Source of the DNA: Clitoria ternatea
Taxonomy: Eukaryota > Streptophyta > Magnoliopsida > Fabales > Fabaceae
Direction of reading: 5' to 3'
Assembly (NCBI GenBank): GCA_037962975.1
Contig: CM075673.1
Coordinates: 166,800,667 to 166,864,666, forward strand
DNA: 64,000 nucleotides
The position numbers and the translations under genes were made by a program. Below are positions 36,999-49,004 of this stretch, one piece after another. The stretch's first letter is position 1. Every line of letters begins with the position of its first letter. Below the pieces are notes generated by a model. That model did no database searches. It saw only the letters and a list, made by a program, of their open reading frames with translations, and was not told where the DNA came from.

Positions 36999-39900
36999 TT
37001 ATTGGAAAAGATTGGGGTACAATCGTCTCATGTCCGCCTCCAACTCCCATGTATAAGTTACTCCATTTATATTCCACCACTTCACTTTCACCAATGATAC
37101 TTCTTTGTTTCTCAATCGTTTAGCTTGATATCCTTCAATGCCAATAGGTGCCACCTCTACCGTCAAATCTTCTTTCAGCTCAATAGAATCTTCAGGTACG
37201 ATCATGGAGTCACAAGGAATGTATGCTCGAAGTTGTGACACATGAAACACATTGTGAATATTAGTTAATGATTGGGGAAGATCCAATCGGTAAGCAACAT
37301 CACCAACTTTTTCCAGAATCTGATACGGCCCAATATACCGTGGGTTGAGCTTATGGCTCTTTAGTATCCGACCTACACCTTTGGTAGGTGAAACCTTCAG
37401 GAACACCCAGTCTCCCACCTGAAACTCAAGTGGCCTATGACGATTGTCATAGTAACTCTTCTGACGGTCTTGTGCAACCTTCATCTTTTCACGAATCATT
37501 ATCACCTGATCATTCATTTCCTGAATTAATTCGGGCCCTAAATGGATTGCATCTCTGTCTTCATTCCAGCATAAGGGCGTACGACACCGCCTTCCGTATA
37601 ACGCTTCATAAGGAGCCATTCCAATGCTACTATGGTAACTGTTATTATAAGCAAATTCCACTAATGGTAGGTATTTCTCCCATGAACCACCTTGCTCCAG
37701 TACACAAGCTCTAAGCATGTCTTCCAAGGTCTGGATTGTACGCTCAGACTGGCCATCAGTCTGAGGATGATAAGCAGAACTCAACCTCAGTTCAGTACCC
37801 AACTCCTGTTGTAGACTTCCCCAGAATCTGGAAGTAAACCGAGGATCACGATCTGAAATAATACTCACAGGTACACCATGTAATCTTACAATTTCTGCAA
37901 TGTATAATCTAGCCAACCGGTCCAATGACCATTTCATATTCATAGCTAAGAAGTGAGCGCTCTTTGTCAGTCTATCCACAATTACCCATATTGCATTACA
38001 ATCAGAACGGGTACGGGGTAACCCGGATACGAAATCCATAGTAATATTTTCCTATTTCCATGTTGGAATCTCCGGAGGTTGAAGTAGACCTGGGGGTCTC
38101 TGGTGTTCGACCTTACACTTCTGACATATCACACAAGATCTTACATACTCTATGATTGCTTATTTCATGCCTGGCCACCAAAACTCTCTCTTCAAATCAT
38201 GATACATTTTTGTAACACCAGGATGAATGCTAAAAGAACTTTTATGGGCTTCAGCTAACACAGCCTGCCTAAAGTCACCTTTTGTAGGCACTACAACTCG
38301 GTTTCTGAATCTCCAAATTCCATCAGTACCTTTGATCAGTTCCATATCTTTTCCTCTTGCTTGGGTATCGAGCAATTCTAGTAACTCTTCATCTTCCTCC
38401 TGAGCCATGGCTAAAGATTCTAAGAATTCATTAGATATCTTCAGCATCCCAATTATCATTTGATTCGGAGCTTGCACAGCAACCCCAAGGTTCATATCGC
38501 GAAAGTCTTCTAACAATTCTTGCTCTTTGCCCATCAAGAAGGCTGCATGTAATACTTTTCTACTTAAAGCATCCGTCACAACATTTGCTTTTTCAGGATG
38601 GTACTTTAAATCAAAATCATAATCTTTTAGGTATTCTACCCATCTCCTTTGTCTCATGTTTAACTCTTTCTGATCGAACAAGTATTTCAAGCTTTTGTGG
38701 TCACTGAATACTACAAAACGAGAACCATATAAATAATGACGCCAGATTTTTAATGCAAACACCACTGCTGCAAGCTCTAAATCGTGGGTAGGGTAATTCT
38801 GCTCGTGGGGTCTCAATTGCCTTGAAGCATAGGCAATCACCCTGTCGTCCTGCATCAGTACACATCCTAAACCAAACTTAGATGCGTCACAATACACCAC
38901 AAATTCTCTTGTCACATCTGGTAGTGCAAGCATAGGTGCAGTAGTTAAACATCGCTTCAGAGTCTAAAAACTCAATTCGCACTTGTCTGACCATACAAAT
39001 GGGTTATCCTTTCTTGTCAATCGAGTTAAAGGAAGAGCAATACGAGAAAATCCTTCAATAAAGCGGCGATAGTAACCAGCCAATCTCAGGAAACTCCTAA
39101 TCTCTGTCACTGATTTAGGTCTCTCCCAGCCCATAACTACTTCAATTTTGGATGGATCAACAGATACTCCATCCCTGGAAATTACATGGCCCAAGAATTG
39201 CACACTTCCTTCCCAGAAGTCACATTTAGACAGCTTGGCATACAGCCCTTTTTCCCGCAATGTCTGTAAAATAATTCGAAGATGTTGTGCATGCTCCTCA
39301 ATGGACCTTGAATACACCAATATATCATCAATGAATACTACCACAAATTGATCCAAGTAAGGTTGGAAGATCCTATTCATGTAGTCCATGAAGATAGCAG
39401 GTGCATTTGTCACCCCAAAGGGCATTACTACATACTCAAAGTGTCCATATCGAGTCCGGAACGCCGTCTTGGGAATATCTTCCGATTTCACTCTTATTTG
39501 GTGATATCCGGACCTCAAGTCAATCTTGGAAAATACCTCAGCGCCTCTTAACTGATCCAACAGATCATCGATTCGTGGTAAAGGGTATTTGTTCTTAACT
39601 GTCAACTTATTCAGCTGCCGATAATCGATACACATTCGCATGCTGCCATCCTTCTTTTTCACCAACAACACCGGAGCGCCCCAAGGTGAAGCACTCGGTC
39701 GGATAAACCCCTTTTCTAACAGCTCATTCACTTGCTTCTTCACTTCAGTCAATTCCACTGAAGACATTCTATAGGGTGCACGGGACACAGGCTCGGCCCC
39801 GGGAATCAAGTCAATGGCAAAGTCAATCTCCCGATTGGGAGGTAACCCCAGAATTTCTCCCGGAAATACATCAGGAAAATCACACATTACAGGAATATCA

Positions 39901-41402
39901 TTGGGATTAAGAGTATACCGTCCTTCTGAAGTAAATAGAATAGCATAAGTTGCGGAGACATTACTTACCACATTCTTAGTGTCCCATTCCTGAGAGAATA
40001 CTATAGTCTTGCGGTAACAATCTACCATAACATGGTTTGCAGACAACCAGTCAAGACCCAGAATAACATCTAAATCTTTCAACGGCATACATATTAAATT
40101 TACCCAAAAGGAACGGTCTTCAATTTGCATTGGTAATCCTCCACACATGGTGGTGGCACGGAATGTAGAACCAGTAGGGGTGGAGACATTAAGGGCATTC
40201 TCCATTAACACCACTGGTAACCCAAGCTGCCTCACACAACTTTCAGAAATAAAAGAATGTGTTGCACCCGAATCATAAATTACATTTACCAAACAGTCAT
40301 GAATAATGCATTTACCCTGCACCAAATTATCAGTTCTTGCAGCCTCTGAAGCATCAAAAGCGAACACTCGCCCAGTCGTAACATTTTGAGCATCGCTAGA
40401 TTGGGCATCAGTCCTCCTCGGGCGTTGGCCTCCACGACCACTGCTATTCCTACCTCCTCTTTGAAAATTACCACCACGGGCCACAGAAGTATTAGCTCGA
40501 CTGCTATGTTCATCTTGTTGCTGCCTCTGTGGGCAATCTGGCCTAAGATGCCCCGGTTGTCCACATTGGAAGCAAACAATTTGGCTGGCCGGACAATGTT
40601 TTGCAATATGGCCCTCCCGGCCACAATTATAACAGGCACGGCTACCAGAATGACCACCAGAACGGCCTGCAGAACTACGGCCCGAAGAAGAAGATGTAGT
40701 GGAAGACTTGCCTCCCCGGAAAAGCTGACCCATCCTTTTAAAACTGAATCCTTTAGCCTTCAACGGTCTCTTGTCCCTTGTATGGGACGTCCTCTGTAAC
40801 TGCACCTCCTCCGCAAGTCTGGCCTTATTTACCAGAGTAGGGTAGTCACGGATCTCCATAGGAACAATGACACTTCGGAGTTCAATTCTTAGTCCGGATT
40901 CATACTTTGCACACTTACTACCTTCAGTTCCTTCGAGAGAAAAAGGATGATAGAAATCACATAGTTCATCAAAATGTAATGTGTATTCTGCCACTGACAT
41001 TCTGCCCTGCTCAAGTTTTAGGAATTCCATTTCCTTGCGGATTTTATAATTATCTGGAAAGTATTTAGCAAGAAATCTCCGCTTGAAATTCATCCACATT
41101 AATGGTTCACTCGCAGCATTCATCTGAATATTAGTCCTTGACCACCACACACGAGCCTCATCCTTCAATTGATAAGTAGCAAATTGGACTTTCTGTTCTT
41201 CAGAGCATTCAAAGTATTCAAATGTTTGCTCAATTTCCCGCATCCAGACATGAGCCCCATCATAATCGTGGCCTCCTCTATAAACAGGTGGATTCCTCTT
41301 CATGAATTTATCAAGAGTGGGACCAGATTCAGTCCTACTCAACAGTTGGGAAAATTTTAAGAAGAATTCATCTCCTCCTCCTGAACTAGTTCCTTCAGCC
41401 AT
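36999..41402 (-). pseudogene. R4 gag-pol polyprotein, copy 2 (same three stops)
   Basis: Offset by 7591 from copy 1 and almost identical to it. I noticed about four base differences, two of which change gag residues (Ser to Leu near residue 15, Leu to His near residue 143). The stops recur at the shifted places: TAG 38964-38966, TAA 38160-38162 and TAG 38052-38054. The element was therefore already defective before the duplication. Domain order and motifs are as in copy 1. Confidence 0.93.
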
Positions 41403-41642
41403 AAAGTAGTTCTACAATAACCAAACACATCACCATTAATAACCAATGATCTATCAGGGATAGGGCATTTACCTTATACATATTCATAACATGATGCCAC
41501 CAGAGTGCCAAGGGAAATGATGCCAAGTGAACCTGTTACACTCAATTATAACACAACAATTTCCATACAATACAAAGATAGTCCGACATGGGACTTAAAC
41601 AATTCTTTAACACTGCCTATTCACCCGGCTCTAGAAAGAACC

Positions 41643-41654
41643 GCTCTGATACCA
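41643..41654 (-). other. R4 primer binding site, copy 2
   Basis: TGGTATCAGAGC on the minus strand, two bases from LTR E. Confidence 0.88.
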
Positions 41655-41656
41655 CC

Positions 41657-44544
41657 TGTGACATCCTAACTTAAATAAAATAAAAAAAAAACAAAACAAA
41701 CCCAAAATTTCAAGAATTTTTTTTTTCGCGATTAAAGCCGAATTCAAAATATGGATTTAAAAACACTTAATTATATTATCAATTGGGGTAATAATAAGTT
41801 CATGACACAATTCGAGCTTAAATCATAAGAAAAATTCATTTTTAAAGTTATAATTATCTACAAAATATCACCTATTAGTTCCAATTTGAAAATTATAAAA
41901 AGTTGGGTTCAAAACCCCCTTAAACTTAAGTTTTACCGTGTAGTAGGTCCGGTATTTTGTGCCTCATAAGAGTTAGAAGAATCCAATTGAAGTAAAACCA
42001 ATTTTCACACCTCCGTAACATAATTATCTACAACTTTCATGAAGAAGTCGGAGGCCAAAAATGTCACTAAGATCCCCAAACGGCCCAAAAACAGCAAAGG
42101 ACGCTCATCAGGCCATCCTGTCGTAGCTAATCGATTAGGACAAGCACCTAATCGATTACAAATGACTCAGAAGGCCTGTAATCGATTATGAATACCTTTG
42201 TAATCGATTACTCATGAAACAGAATGCCTGTAATCGATTAGGAACACATTAGTAATCGATTACGCATACCAGAATGCAGAAATTATGCAGAAAATGCTTA
42301 ATTTTGGAACTTCTAACCCCCCCTAACTTTTTCATATCAACTCCAAATGCTACCAAATTTTGACACCAACTAAATTACACCATTTGTGACGCGTGGCCAC
42401 TGGTCTCACTCAAAAATTCCTAAAAATGAGTAATTTATGCGTATAAATGCGTTTATCTCATTTTAAGGCATTTTGTGGTAGTCAATGAGTCCACTTGTGG
42501 CAAAATGGACATATTCCAATCTTCACAAACCACAATTAACATATTTAAGCTATTGCATTCCTTCCATTACATAAAGACCACTTAAATCATCATTTGACTA
42601 TGCTGGTTCCTAACTCATGCATAAAACAACCATCTAAAATCTCAAAACACACATCCTAAGGAGCTATAATTCACAACTCCTAACATTCATTCTTCACCAA
42701 GTAAGCAAGACCTGCCCATAACATATATGTCTAATTCATGAAGCCTAGCATGAAGTCACTTTCTCATCAACCAACATGCAATCTCCATCTATTACTTATC
42801 ACAAAACTTCATAATCACATTATTCACATCTAAATTGGTCCAGCGCACATAGGAAATACATAACATAACATACATAAAACACAATGCACCTATCATTCAA
42901 TCCATAATTCCCTGCACTCCTTGACATCAATCCTCTGCTTGGCGCACCTCCGGGGCTTCGACCTCTTCCCTGTCACTGGTTACTAAATTAAAGAAAACCA
43001 CAGCAAGGGTGAGTGTTTGATATCATAATTAATCTAGAACGGTAATTTAAAACAAAATATGTAATTATTTCATTATACGATTGACTTTCTGTTCTTTTCA
43101 TCCATCATTCATACTTATCTATTCTTAGGTTCGTTCAAGCTTCAATATCCTCAAAATGCAAGTCACAATCAACAAACGTAATAAAGTACATACTCACATC
43201 ATTACATAGTATCAATATCATCAATCATCAACACTGACTCTCACATAAAATCGACGCCTAGTATCCGGATACTAAAAGGATCGGCCTTCAGCTGGGGGTC
43301 CTACTTGACACCCCGTGAACCCTGCTTGGTCCACTGAGTCCTGCTTGACTCTCCACCTCAACCACTGGGTCCTACTTGACCACTGGGTAGCTCAACTGGG
43401 CATAAACACCACGGGAGCCAGAAACGAGGGGCTGTACATACCGTCGGCCGTCCCACACCACATAATCATACATGTATAATCATATTCCTCATATCATATC
43501 GCAAGTGGCCAGCAACAAAACATATACTCATCAATTGGGCGACCTACTTGTCAAGCCCGTCATCACACGCCACTATGCTCATCGAATCATCACCATTCAA
43601 TTCACATTGTGCTCATAATCATCACAAATCACACACAATTTACATTCATACACATACAATTATCATTCCTTATCTATTCTCATTACTTCCACATTCAATT
43701 CGATGATTCAATTCAATTATACTTACGTATTCTAATTAATTATAACCCAAACATCCCCTTACCTCGATTCCGAGTTTCGACGGTTCGTTCTTGGTGTTGA
43801 TGACGCCCTCTAGACGCTGCGTTCAAGGTTCCACCTCCGAATCCAATATTCGTTTCACCGTTTGATCCTCCGACGTCCGTTCCGCTACCTACGGAGGTTG
43901 AAACGCATGACCCAACAATGTTTAACCACCCTCGTTACTCTAAAGACCATTTTCGAGCTCCCACGCACTAGAGGAGTAGGAAATCGAAGCTCCCACCTCC
44001 ATGCATGGCCATTGTCTAGAGAGAGAAAATGAAAAGGGGAAGATAACTCAATTTTAATGGGTCCATTGAACTCACCTCAAAGCCACGATCTCAAAAACGT
44101 AATTATTTTGAAGTTTCGGCGTGAAACGAGCCTCCCCTTGAAGCATGCAATCTTCGGCAATGGTGAGGAGAAAGAAGAGAAGTGAACTCGCGTGAGAAGG
44201 AAGAAGAAGAAGGAGGAAATCTTATTATTTAAGCTTAGGGGCAAAATGGTCTTTTCCCCTTTTTCTTTTATATTTTCTTTAAAAGTTTTAATTAAACTTT
44301 TACCTTTACCTTTCACCCTTCACCTTTTACCCCAAGGTAACTTCAAATTTATTTTCTTCTATTCACCTTCATTTAATCTTTTATAATTAATTAATCAAAT
44401 AAATTTATTTATTCCCACAACGTTTAATTATTTCTAATTGCATTTTTAATACTAATAATTTCCAAAATTTTAAATAAATCCGGTTGGGCAATTATTAATA
44501 TTTTTCGTCAATTAAAACTTTTCTAAAATATTAGGGATGTTACA
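41657..44544 (-). repeat. R4 LTR E (5' LTR, 2888 bp)
   Basis: Ends at 44544 with GTTACA, followed by the second TATTG duplication and the remainder of LTR B. Differs from LTR D by about five bases by eye. Confidence 0.93.
42128..42262. repeat. TAATCGATTA palindrome array, LTR E (6 copies)
   Basis: Copies start at 42128, 42149, 42179, 42201, 42231 and 42253, the same spacing as in LTRs B, C and D. Confidence 0.92.
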
Positions 44545-46551
44545 TATTGCATTCCTTCCATTACATCAAGACCACTTAAATCATCATTTGACTATGCTGG
44601 TTCCTAACTCATGCATAAAACAACCATCCAAAATCTCAAAACACATATCCTAAGGAGCTATAATTCACAACTCCTAACATCCATTCTTCACCAAGTAAGC
44701 AAGACCTGCTCATAACATATATGTCTAATTCATGAGGCCTAGCATGAAGTCACTTTCTCATCAACCAACATGCAATCTCCATCTATTACTTATCACAAAA
44801 TTTCATAACTACATTAATCACACTTAAATTAGTCTAACACACATGGAAGGCATATATCAACATAACACATATAAAGCACAACACACATACATCCTTCAAT
44901 TCATAATTCTCTGCACTCCTTGGCATCAACTCTCCGCTTGGCGCGTCTCCGGGGCTTCAACCTCTTCCCTATCATCGGTTACTAAAATTAAGAAACAACA
45001 GCAAGGGTGAGTGTTTGGTATCATAATTAATATAGAATGGCTATTCAATAACAAGATACATATTCACTAGTTGTAGTTTCTGCCATTTATCTTACCTCTT
45101 GTCCTCAATTTCCACTTACCAATCAAATTTGATTCCAATCTCTTAATCCACAATTTGCCAATCACAATCAACAATTATCATGAAACACATTCATATCATT
45201 CTACAATGCTAACAATGCATCAAATAACACAACTGACTCTCATATTAAATCGACGCCTAGTATCCGGATACTAAAAGGATCGGCCTTCAGCTGGGGGTCC
45301 TACTTGACACCCCGTGAACCCTGCTTGGTCCACCGAGTCCTACTTGACTCTCCACCTCAACCACTAGGTCCTACTTGACCACTGGGTAGCTCAACTGGGC
45401 ATAAACACCACGGGAGCCAGAAACGAGGGGCTGTACATACCGTCGGCCGTCCTACACCACATAATTACACATGTAAATTTATATTTCTCATATCATACTG
45501 CAAGTGGCCAACAACAAAACACATACTCATCAATTGGGCGACCTACTTGTCAAACCCATCACCACAATGCCACCATACTCATCAACTCATCACTATTTAA
45601 TCCACATTGTACTCATAATCATCACAAATCATACACAATTTATATTCATACACATACAATTATTATTTTCTTGTAAGTTCTCGTTAGTTCCGCATTTAAG
45701 TCACTTACTCAATTCAATTACATTTATCTATTCTAATTAATTATAACCCGAACACCCCCCTTACCTTGGTTCCGAGTTCCGACGACTCGTTCTTGATGAG
45801 ATTGGCGTTCCCTCGATGCTATGTCCGACGTTCCACGTCCGAAATCAACACCCACTTCTCCGTTCGATCCTCCGACGACTGTTTCGTCACCTACAGAGGT
45901 CGAAACGCAAAACCCATCAATGTTAAACCATCCTCATTACTCTAAAAGCCATTTTTCAAGCTTCTACACACTAGAGGAGTAGGGAACCGAAGCTCACCCC
46001 TCCATGCACGACCCCTCGGGTTAACGGAGAAAATGAAAGAACTACGAAAGCTTAATTTAAAGGACCCATTGGACTCACCTCGAAGCCACGATCGCAAAAA
46101 CGTAGTTATCTCGAAGTTTCAGCGCAAAATCAACCTTCCTTCAAGGCATGCAAGTCACGGCCACTTTGGGGAGAAGAAGAAGAAGAAGGATGCATGCGTG
46201 AAGTGAGGAAGAAGAAGAGGAAATTTAGATTTTTAATTCTCAAGGGCAGTTTGGTCATTTCCTATTTCAATTACTTTTTCCTTTAAAAGTTTTAATTAAA
46301 ACTTTTACCTTTACCTTTCACCCTTCACCTTTTACCCCATTGTAACTTCAAATTTACCTCCTTCTATTTACCTTTATTTAATCTTTTATAATTGATTAAT
46401 CAAATAAATTTATTTATTCCCACAACATTTAATTATTTCTAATCGTATTTTTTTTAATACTAATAATTCCCAAAATTTCAATAAATCCGGTTGGGCAATT
46501 ATTAATATTTTTCGTCAATTAAAACTTTTCTAAAATATTAGGGATGTTACA
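44545..46551 (-). repeat. R3 LTR B, second part (with TATTG duplication)
   Basis: The first five bases are the duplicated target; from 44550 the sequence continues LTR B exactly where 26467 stopped and runs to GTTACA at 46551. Matches LTR A 19587-21586 apart from a few substitutions and one-base run changes. Confidence 0.93.
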
Positions 46552-46556
46552 ACAAT

Positions 46557-46970
46557 ACTCATCAGCCTTCTTGAGAAAGGGACACTAAGCTTGTATGTCC
46601 CTGAAGTTACCACCGCCTGCTCCCTTCTTCTGGTGCTGACTCTATCACCAGAATCCTGCGTCTGCTCCCTCTCTTCATATGTGGGGATCTTCGAATACTG
46701 GAGGGTTGTAGATCTATCCCTCGTTGATGCATGATGAGCATCCTCAGCATGAGGCACTACTCTGTCCCCAGCTCCTCCTCTCTCTCGCTTCAACTCCATC
46801 AGCTCCTCCCTGAGTTGCCTGATAACCTCATCGCGAGGGTCAGGCGTCTGCACTTGCACCATCCTCCGGGTTTGAGTTACAGGGGACTCGAAGACGAGTC
46901 TCCTTCCAGCCTGTTGATGGGTCACATCCTCCACGTGACCGTCTACGAAATCTCTCCCATCACCTTCCAT
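46557..46970 (-). pseudogene. R2 gag, N-terminal part (split by R3)
   Basis: 138 codons starting at ATG 46970. It is rich in Arg, Glu, Gln and Thr, with a probable coiled-coil stretch (DEVIRQLREELMELKRERGG), and ends at the R3 junction. The continuation is at 17718-18713 in the same register. In-frame codons upstream to 46982 lack an ATG, so 46970 is preferred. Confidence 0.85.
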
Positions 46971-47013
46971 TGTGACAACCAAACTTCTGCGAAAATGGGA
47001 ATAACTCTATCGA

Positions 47014-47030
47014 GTCCCACTGGGCGTGCC
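47014..47030 (-). other. R2 primer binding site
   Basis: The minus strand reads TGGCACGCCCAGTGGGA starting two bases inside the 5' LTR end. The TGG start and position fit a tRNA primer site; I could not assign the tRNA with confidence. Confidence 0.65.
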
Positions 47031-47032
47031 AA

Positions 47033-47834
47033 TGAACTGGTCTGTATCGGGGTCTAGGATCCGGTGTGGGACCAGCCACAAGAATGCAGGTGTTTTTAGG
47101 GTTTGCACACCGGAACAGTGTATATCCGATGTATTAATCCGGTCTCTCAGTGGGAGAGGCCGGTCTTGTTGTCCTGGAGATCCTTCACACCAACGTTTCG
47201 CGTTGTAGGGGGGCGAAATGTGGTGCCACCTATGAAGATTCTCCGACGCTCAAGTTAGAAGAGTGTAAGAACTCAATGAATGCTTAAGCGAAGTAATAGT
47301 AAAAGTGAGTTAGAACAACGATACCATGCATTTGTATTGAAATATACTACTTATAGTTGCACGTCAAAGAATGAGTCGTTGGATACAGGTGGGTCCCTTA
47401 GCTCTGATTGCGTGTATATGGTGTCAATCAAAGTGGCTCGACTTTCAGAATGTGTCAGTAGGGTAGGTCAATTATCAGAGTACGATCCTCTAGGGAGAGG
47501 AGAGGATAATCACCTTTTCCGCATAATCTGCTGACACACCCACTTACTTTCTGAAGCCATTGATGTGACGTATTTTGCTACAAACAGTGTCTTCGTTGAT
47601 AAGTTATCAGGGACTCTTCTCTTGCTGTGACTGAAAAGCCAACAGTTATATAAATGTCCTGTAAAAATGAACATAAAACCGATATGGAGAAAATGAATGA
47701 TGCTGTCGTGGAGTGAGGACGGACGGCCAGACAACGGATATCCGGTGTGGTAACGTTGAACCAGGACATCGGATTTCCTTATATGAGCTCAGTCCGACGT
47801 CACAAGAATGGGGGCCGGTATCCAGACCGGATCA
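47033..47834 (-). repeat. R2 5' LTR (802 bp)
   Basis: Pair of 15209-16010, with the primer site at its inner (low-coordinate) end and the ATCAT duplication at its outer end. Confidence 0.93.
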
Positions 47835-48110
47835 ATCATAATATCAATAACAAGTGTTGCGGGACCCCCCTTAAGGACACACTGCTTAGCCCTTAAGACG
47901 GCCGTGGTATAAAACCACCGCAGAGGTCTGTGCTCAACAGAGCGTGTTCCCCCACCGGGAACCCCCTCAAAGAACCCCTCTGCGGATTCTTTGAACGGCC
48001 AATGCATATGATGCATGAATGCATTTCATTACCAAATTCCTTTATAACTAGTTTTAACAATAAAATTATTATGACAATCAATTAAGCATGCTTTATTTAT
48101 AATTCAAAGA

Positions 48111-48262
48111 ATATGGAAACACATTTTCCATACTACTTATATCATAATTCAATCATATGGAAACACATTTCCCATAATATTCATATCATATTTCAAACAT
48201 ATGAAAACATGTTTTTCATAATATTTCATATTTCAAAGAATATGGAAACATATCTTCCATGT
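48111..48262. repeat. 44-bp repeats with ATGGAAA/TTTCCAT hairpins in the R1 LTR
   Basis: Four imperfect units start at 48111, 48155, 48199 and 48240. Each holds a hyphenated palindrome of the form ATATGGAAA-n-TTTCCCAT, with paired changes in unit three (ATGAAAA with TTTTTCAT) that keep the stem. Confidence 0.75.
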
Positions 48263-48632
48263 TATGGTAATTGTTTAATATCACATTCCAAACCATTTGC
48301 ATCCATTTCACAATTTAGTTCAAATTAAATTAAAGTATAACTATATGAGTTTCTAAACAATTAAGCAAGCAATTCTAACTTAATTTCTATGTATTTAATA
48401 TCCTATCCCCTCTTTCTTACCTCAAGTGAAGATCGTTAAACTTTCCTTATGCTAAACTCCTTGGTATTTCTTCAAATCTTCAAGTTTGCGTAATTTCTCC
48501 TTATGCGAAAATTAAAGAAAGAAGGTTTTGAGAGCTTGAAGAGGGAGATGAAAGGTTATAGGATCTGTGAGGTTTGTGGTCTGAGGAAATGTGGGAGGTC
48601 AGGGCTCTATTTATAGGCTTTCAATGGCGGTT

Positions 48633-48797
48633 ACTGTAGCAAATTACTGTAGCAAATCACTGTAGCAGTTTGAAATTGACATGAGGCGGTGGAAATTTGG
48701 AGAATTCTCACGAATTCTCTACATTCTGCAACATGTTTCATGTGACGTTACTGTAGCATTTTACTGTAGCATTTTACTGTAGCATTTTACTGTAGCA
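48633..48797. repeat. 13-bp ACTGTAGCA repeats, two clusters, in the R1 LTR
   Basis: ACTGTAGCA starts at 48633, 48646, 48659 (the third at least ACTGTAGCAG) and at 48750, 48763, 48776, 48789, every 13 bases within each cluster. The clusters are 91 bases apart, also a multiple of 13. Confidence 0.85.
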
Positions 48798-49004
48798 GAT
48801 TTTTATTTTATTTTATTATTCTATTCTACATTCCATTCTCGTTTATTTCCGTTTTAAGTCAGACTAAAAATATACTTGTATTAAATTTCCTATTTTCTAT
48901 GATTCATTTCTTGTTTCTTTGAGAAACTTTAATTTTTCACTGTTTAATTACTGCTTAAAAATTGGGCTGTTACACTCCCCCCCTCAACAGTGTTCAGGAT
49001 GTCA

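Larger units (their letters stand above)
26468..44544 (-). mobile_element. R4: tandem two-body Ty3/Gypsy element, LTR-int-LTR-int-LTR
   Basis: An 18.1-kb element with three LTRs (C 26468-29362, D 34066-36953, E 41657-44544) and two internal regions (29363-34065 and 36954-41656), repeated at exactly 7591 bp. Only the outermost ends carry the TATTG duplication, so one integration was followed by duplication, for example by unequal exchange between LTRs. It belongs to the R3 family and is inserted in an R3 LTR. Each internal region has an initiator-Met tRNA primer site, gag, protease, RT, RNase H, integrase and chromodomain-like order, with three identical in-frame stops. An assembly duplication must be excluded. 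Confidence 0.93.
18714..46551 (-). mobile_element. R3: defective Ty3/Gypsy element (chromovirus/Tekay-like) inside R2 gag
   Basis: Bounded by LTR A (18714-21586) and LTR B (25569-26467 plus 44550-46551) with an ACAAT target duplication. LTR B is interrupted by R4. The internal region 21587-25568 is only 4.0 kb. It keeps part of RNase H, the integrase and a chromodomain-like C-terminus, but gag, protease and most of reverse transcriptase are replaced by non-coding DNA. The initiator-Met tRNA primer site and polypurine tract are present. The clade is inferred from integrase style and the chromodomain-like tail. LTR A and B differ at about ten positions plus one 27-bp deletion, so it is a young insertion. 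Confidence 0.92.
15209..47834 (-). mobile_element. R2: gag-only non-autonomous Ty3/Gypsy-like retrotransposon
   Basis: Complete element with matching 802-bp LTRs (15209-16010 and 47033-47834; nine differences by eye), a TG...CA structure and an ATCAT target duplication. The orientation is minus, from the gag strand. After subtracting the nested R3 insertion it is about 4.8 kb, too short for pol. Only gag is found, followed (in element sense) by repeat-rich non-coding DNA up to the 3' LTR. It must use polymerase from a partner element. The gag style (retrotransposon gag domain, then a YCEFHEQGGHSTDECHTLKN motif) resembles the Tat/Ogre side of Ty3/Gypsy. From memory, gag-only non-autonomous Gypsy elements with autonomous partners are described in soybean; identity with them is not shown here. 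Confidence 0.9.
47835..48974 (-). mobile_element. R1: right part of the long LTR-like sequence
   Basis: Begins with the R2 target duplication and ends TGGGCTGTTACA, so the minus strand starts TGTAACAGCCC like a Gypsy LTR. The minus-strand run GAGGGGGGGAG directly outside it (48975-48985) looks like a polypurine tract, making this the 3' LTR of a minus-strand element whose interior is missing. Contains the repeats listed separately, a GTGGT/ACCAC stem at 47904-47918 and a perfect 9-bp inverted repeat CCGCAGAGG/CCTCTGCGG at 47918-47926 and 47977-47985. Confidence 0.55.

Noticed and set aside
26468..44544. Two independent insertions of the same element side by side
   Set aside because: The middle LTR lacks flanking duplications and is shared by both bodies; two insertions would give four LTRs and inner target duplications.
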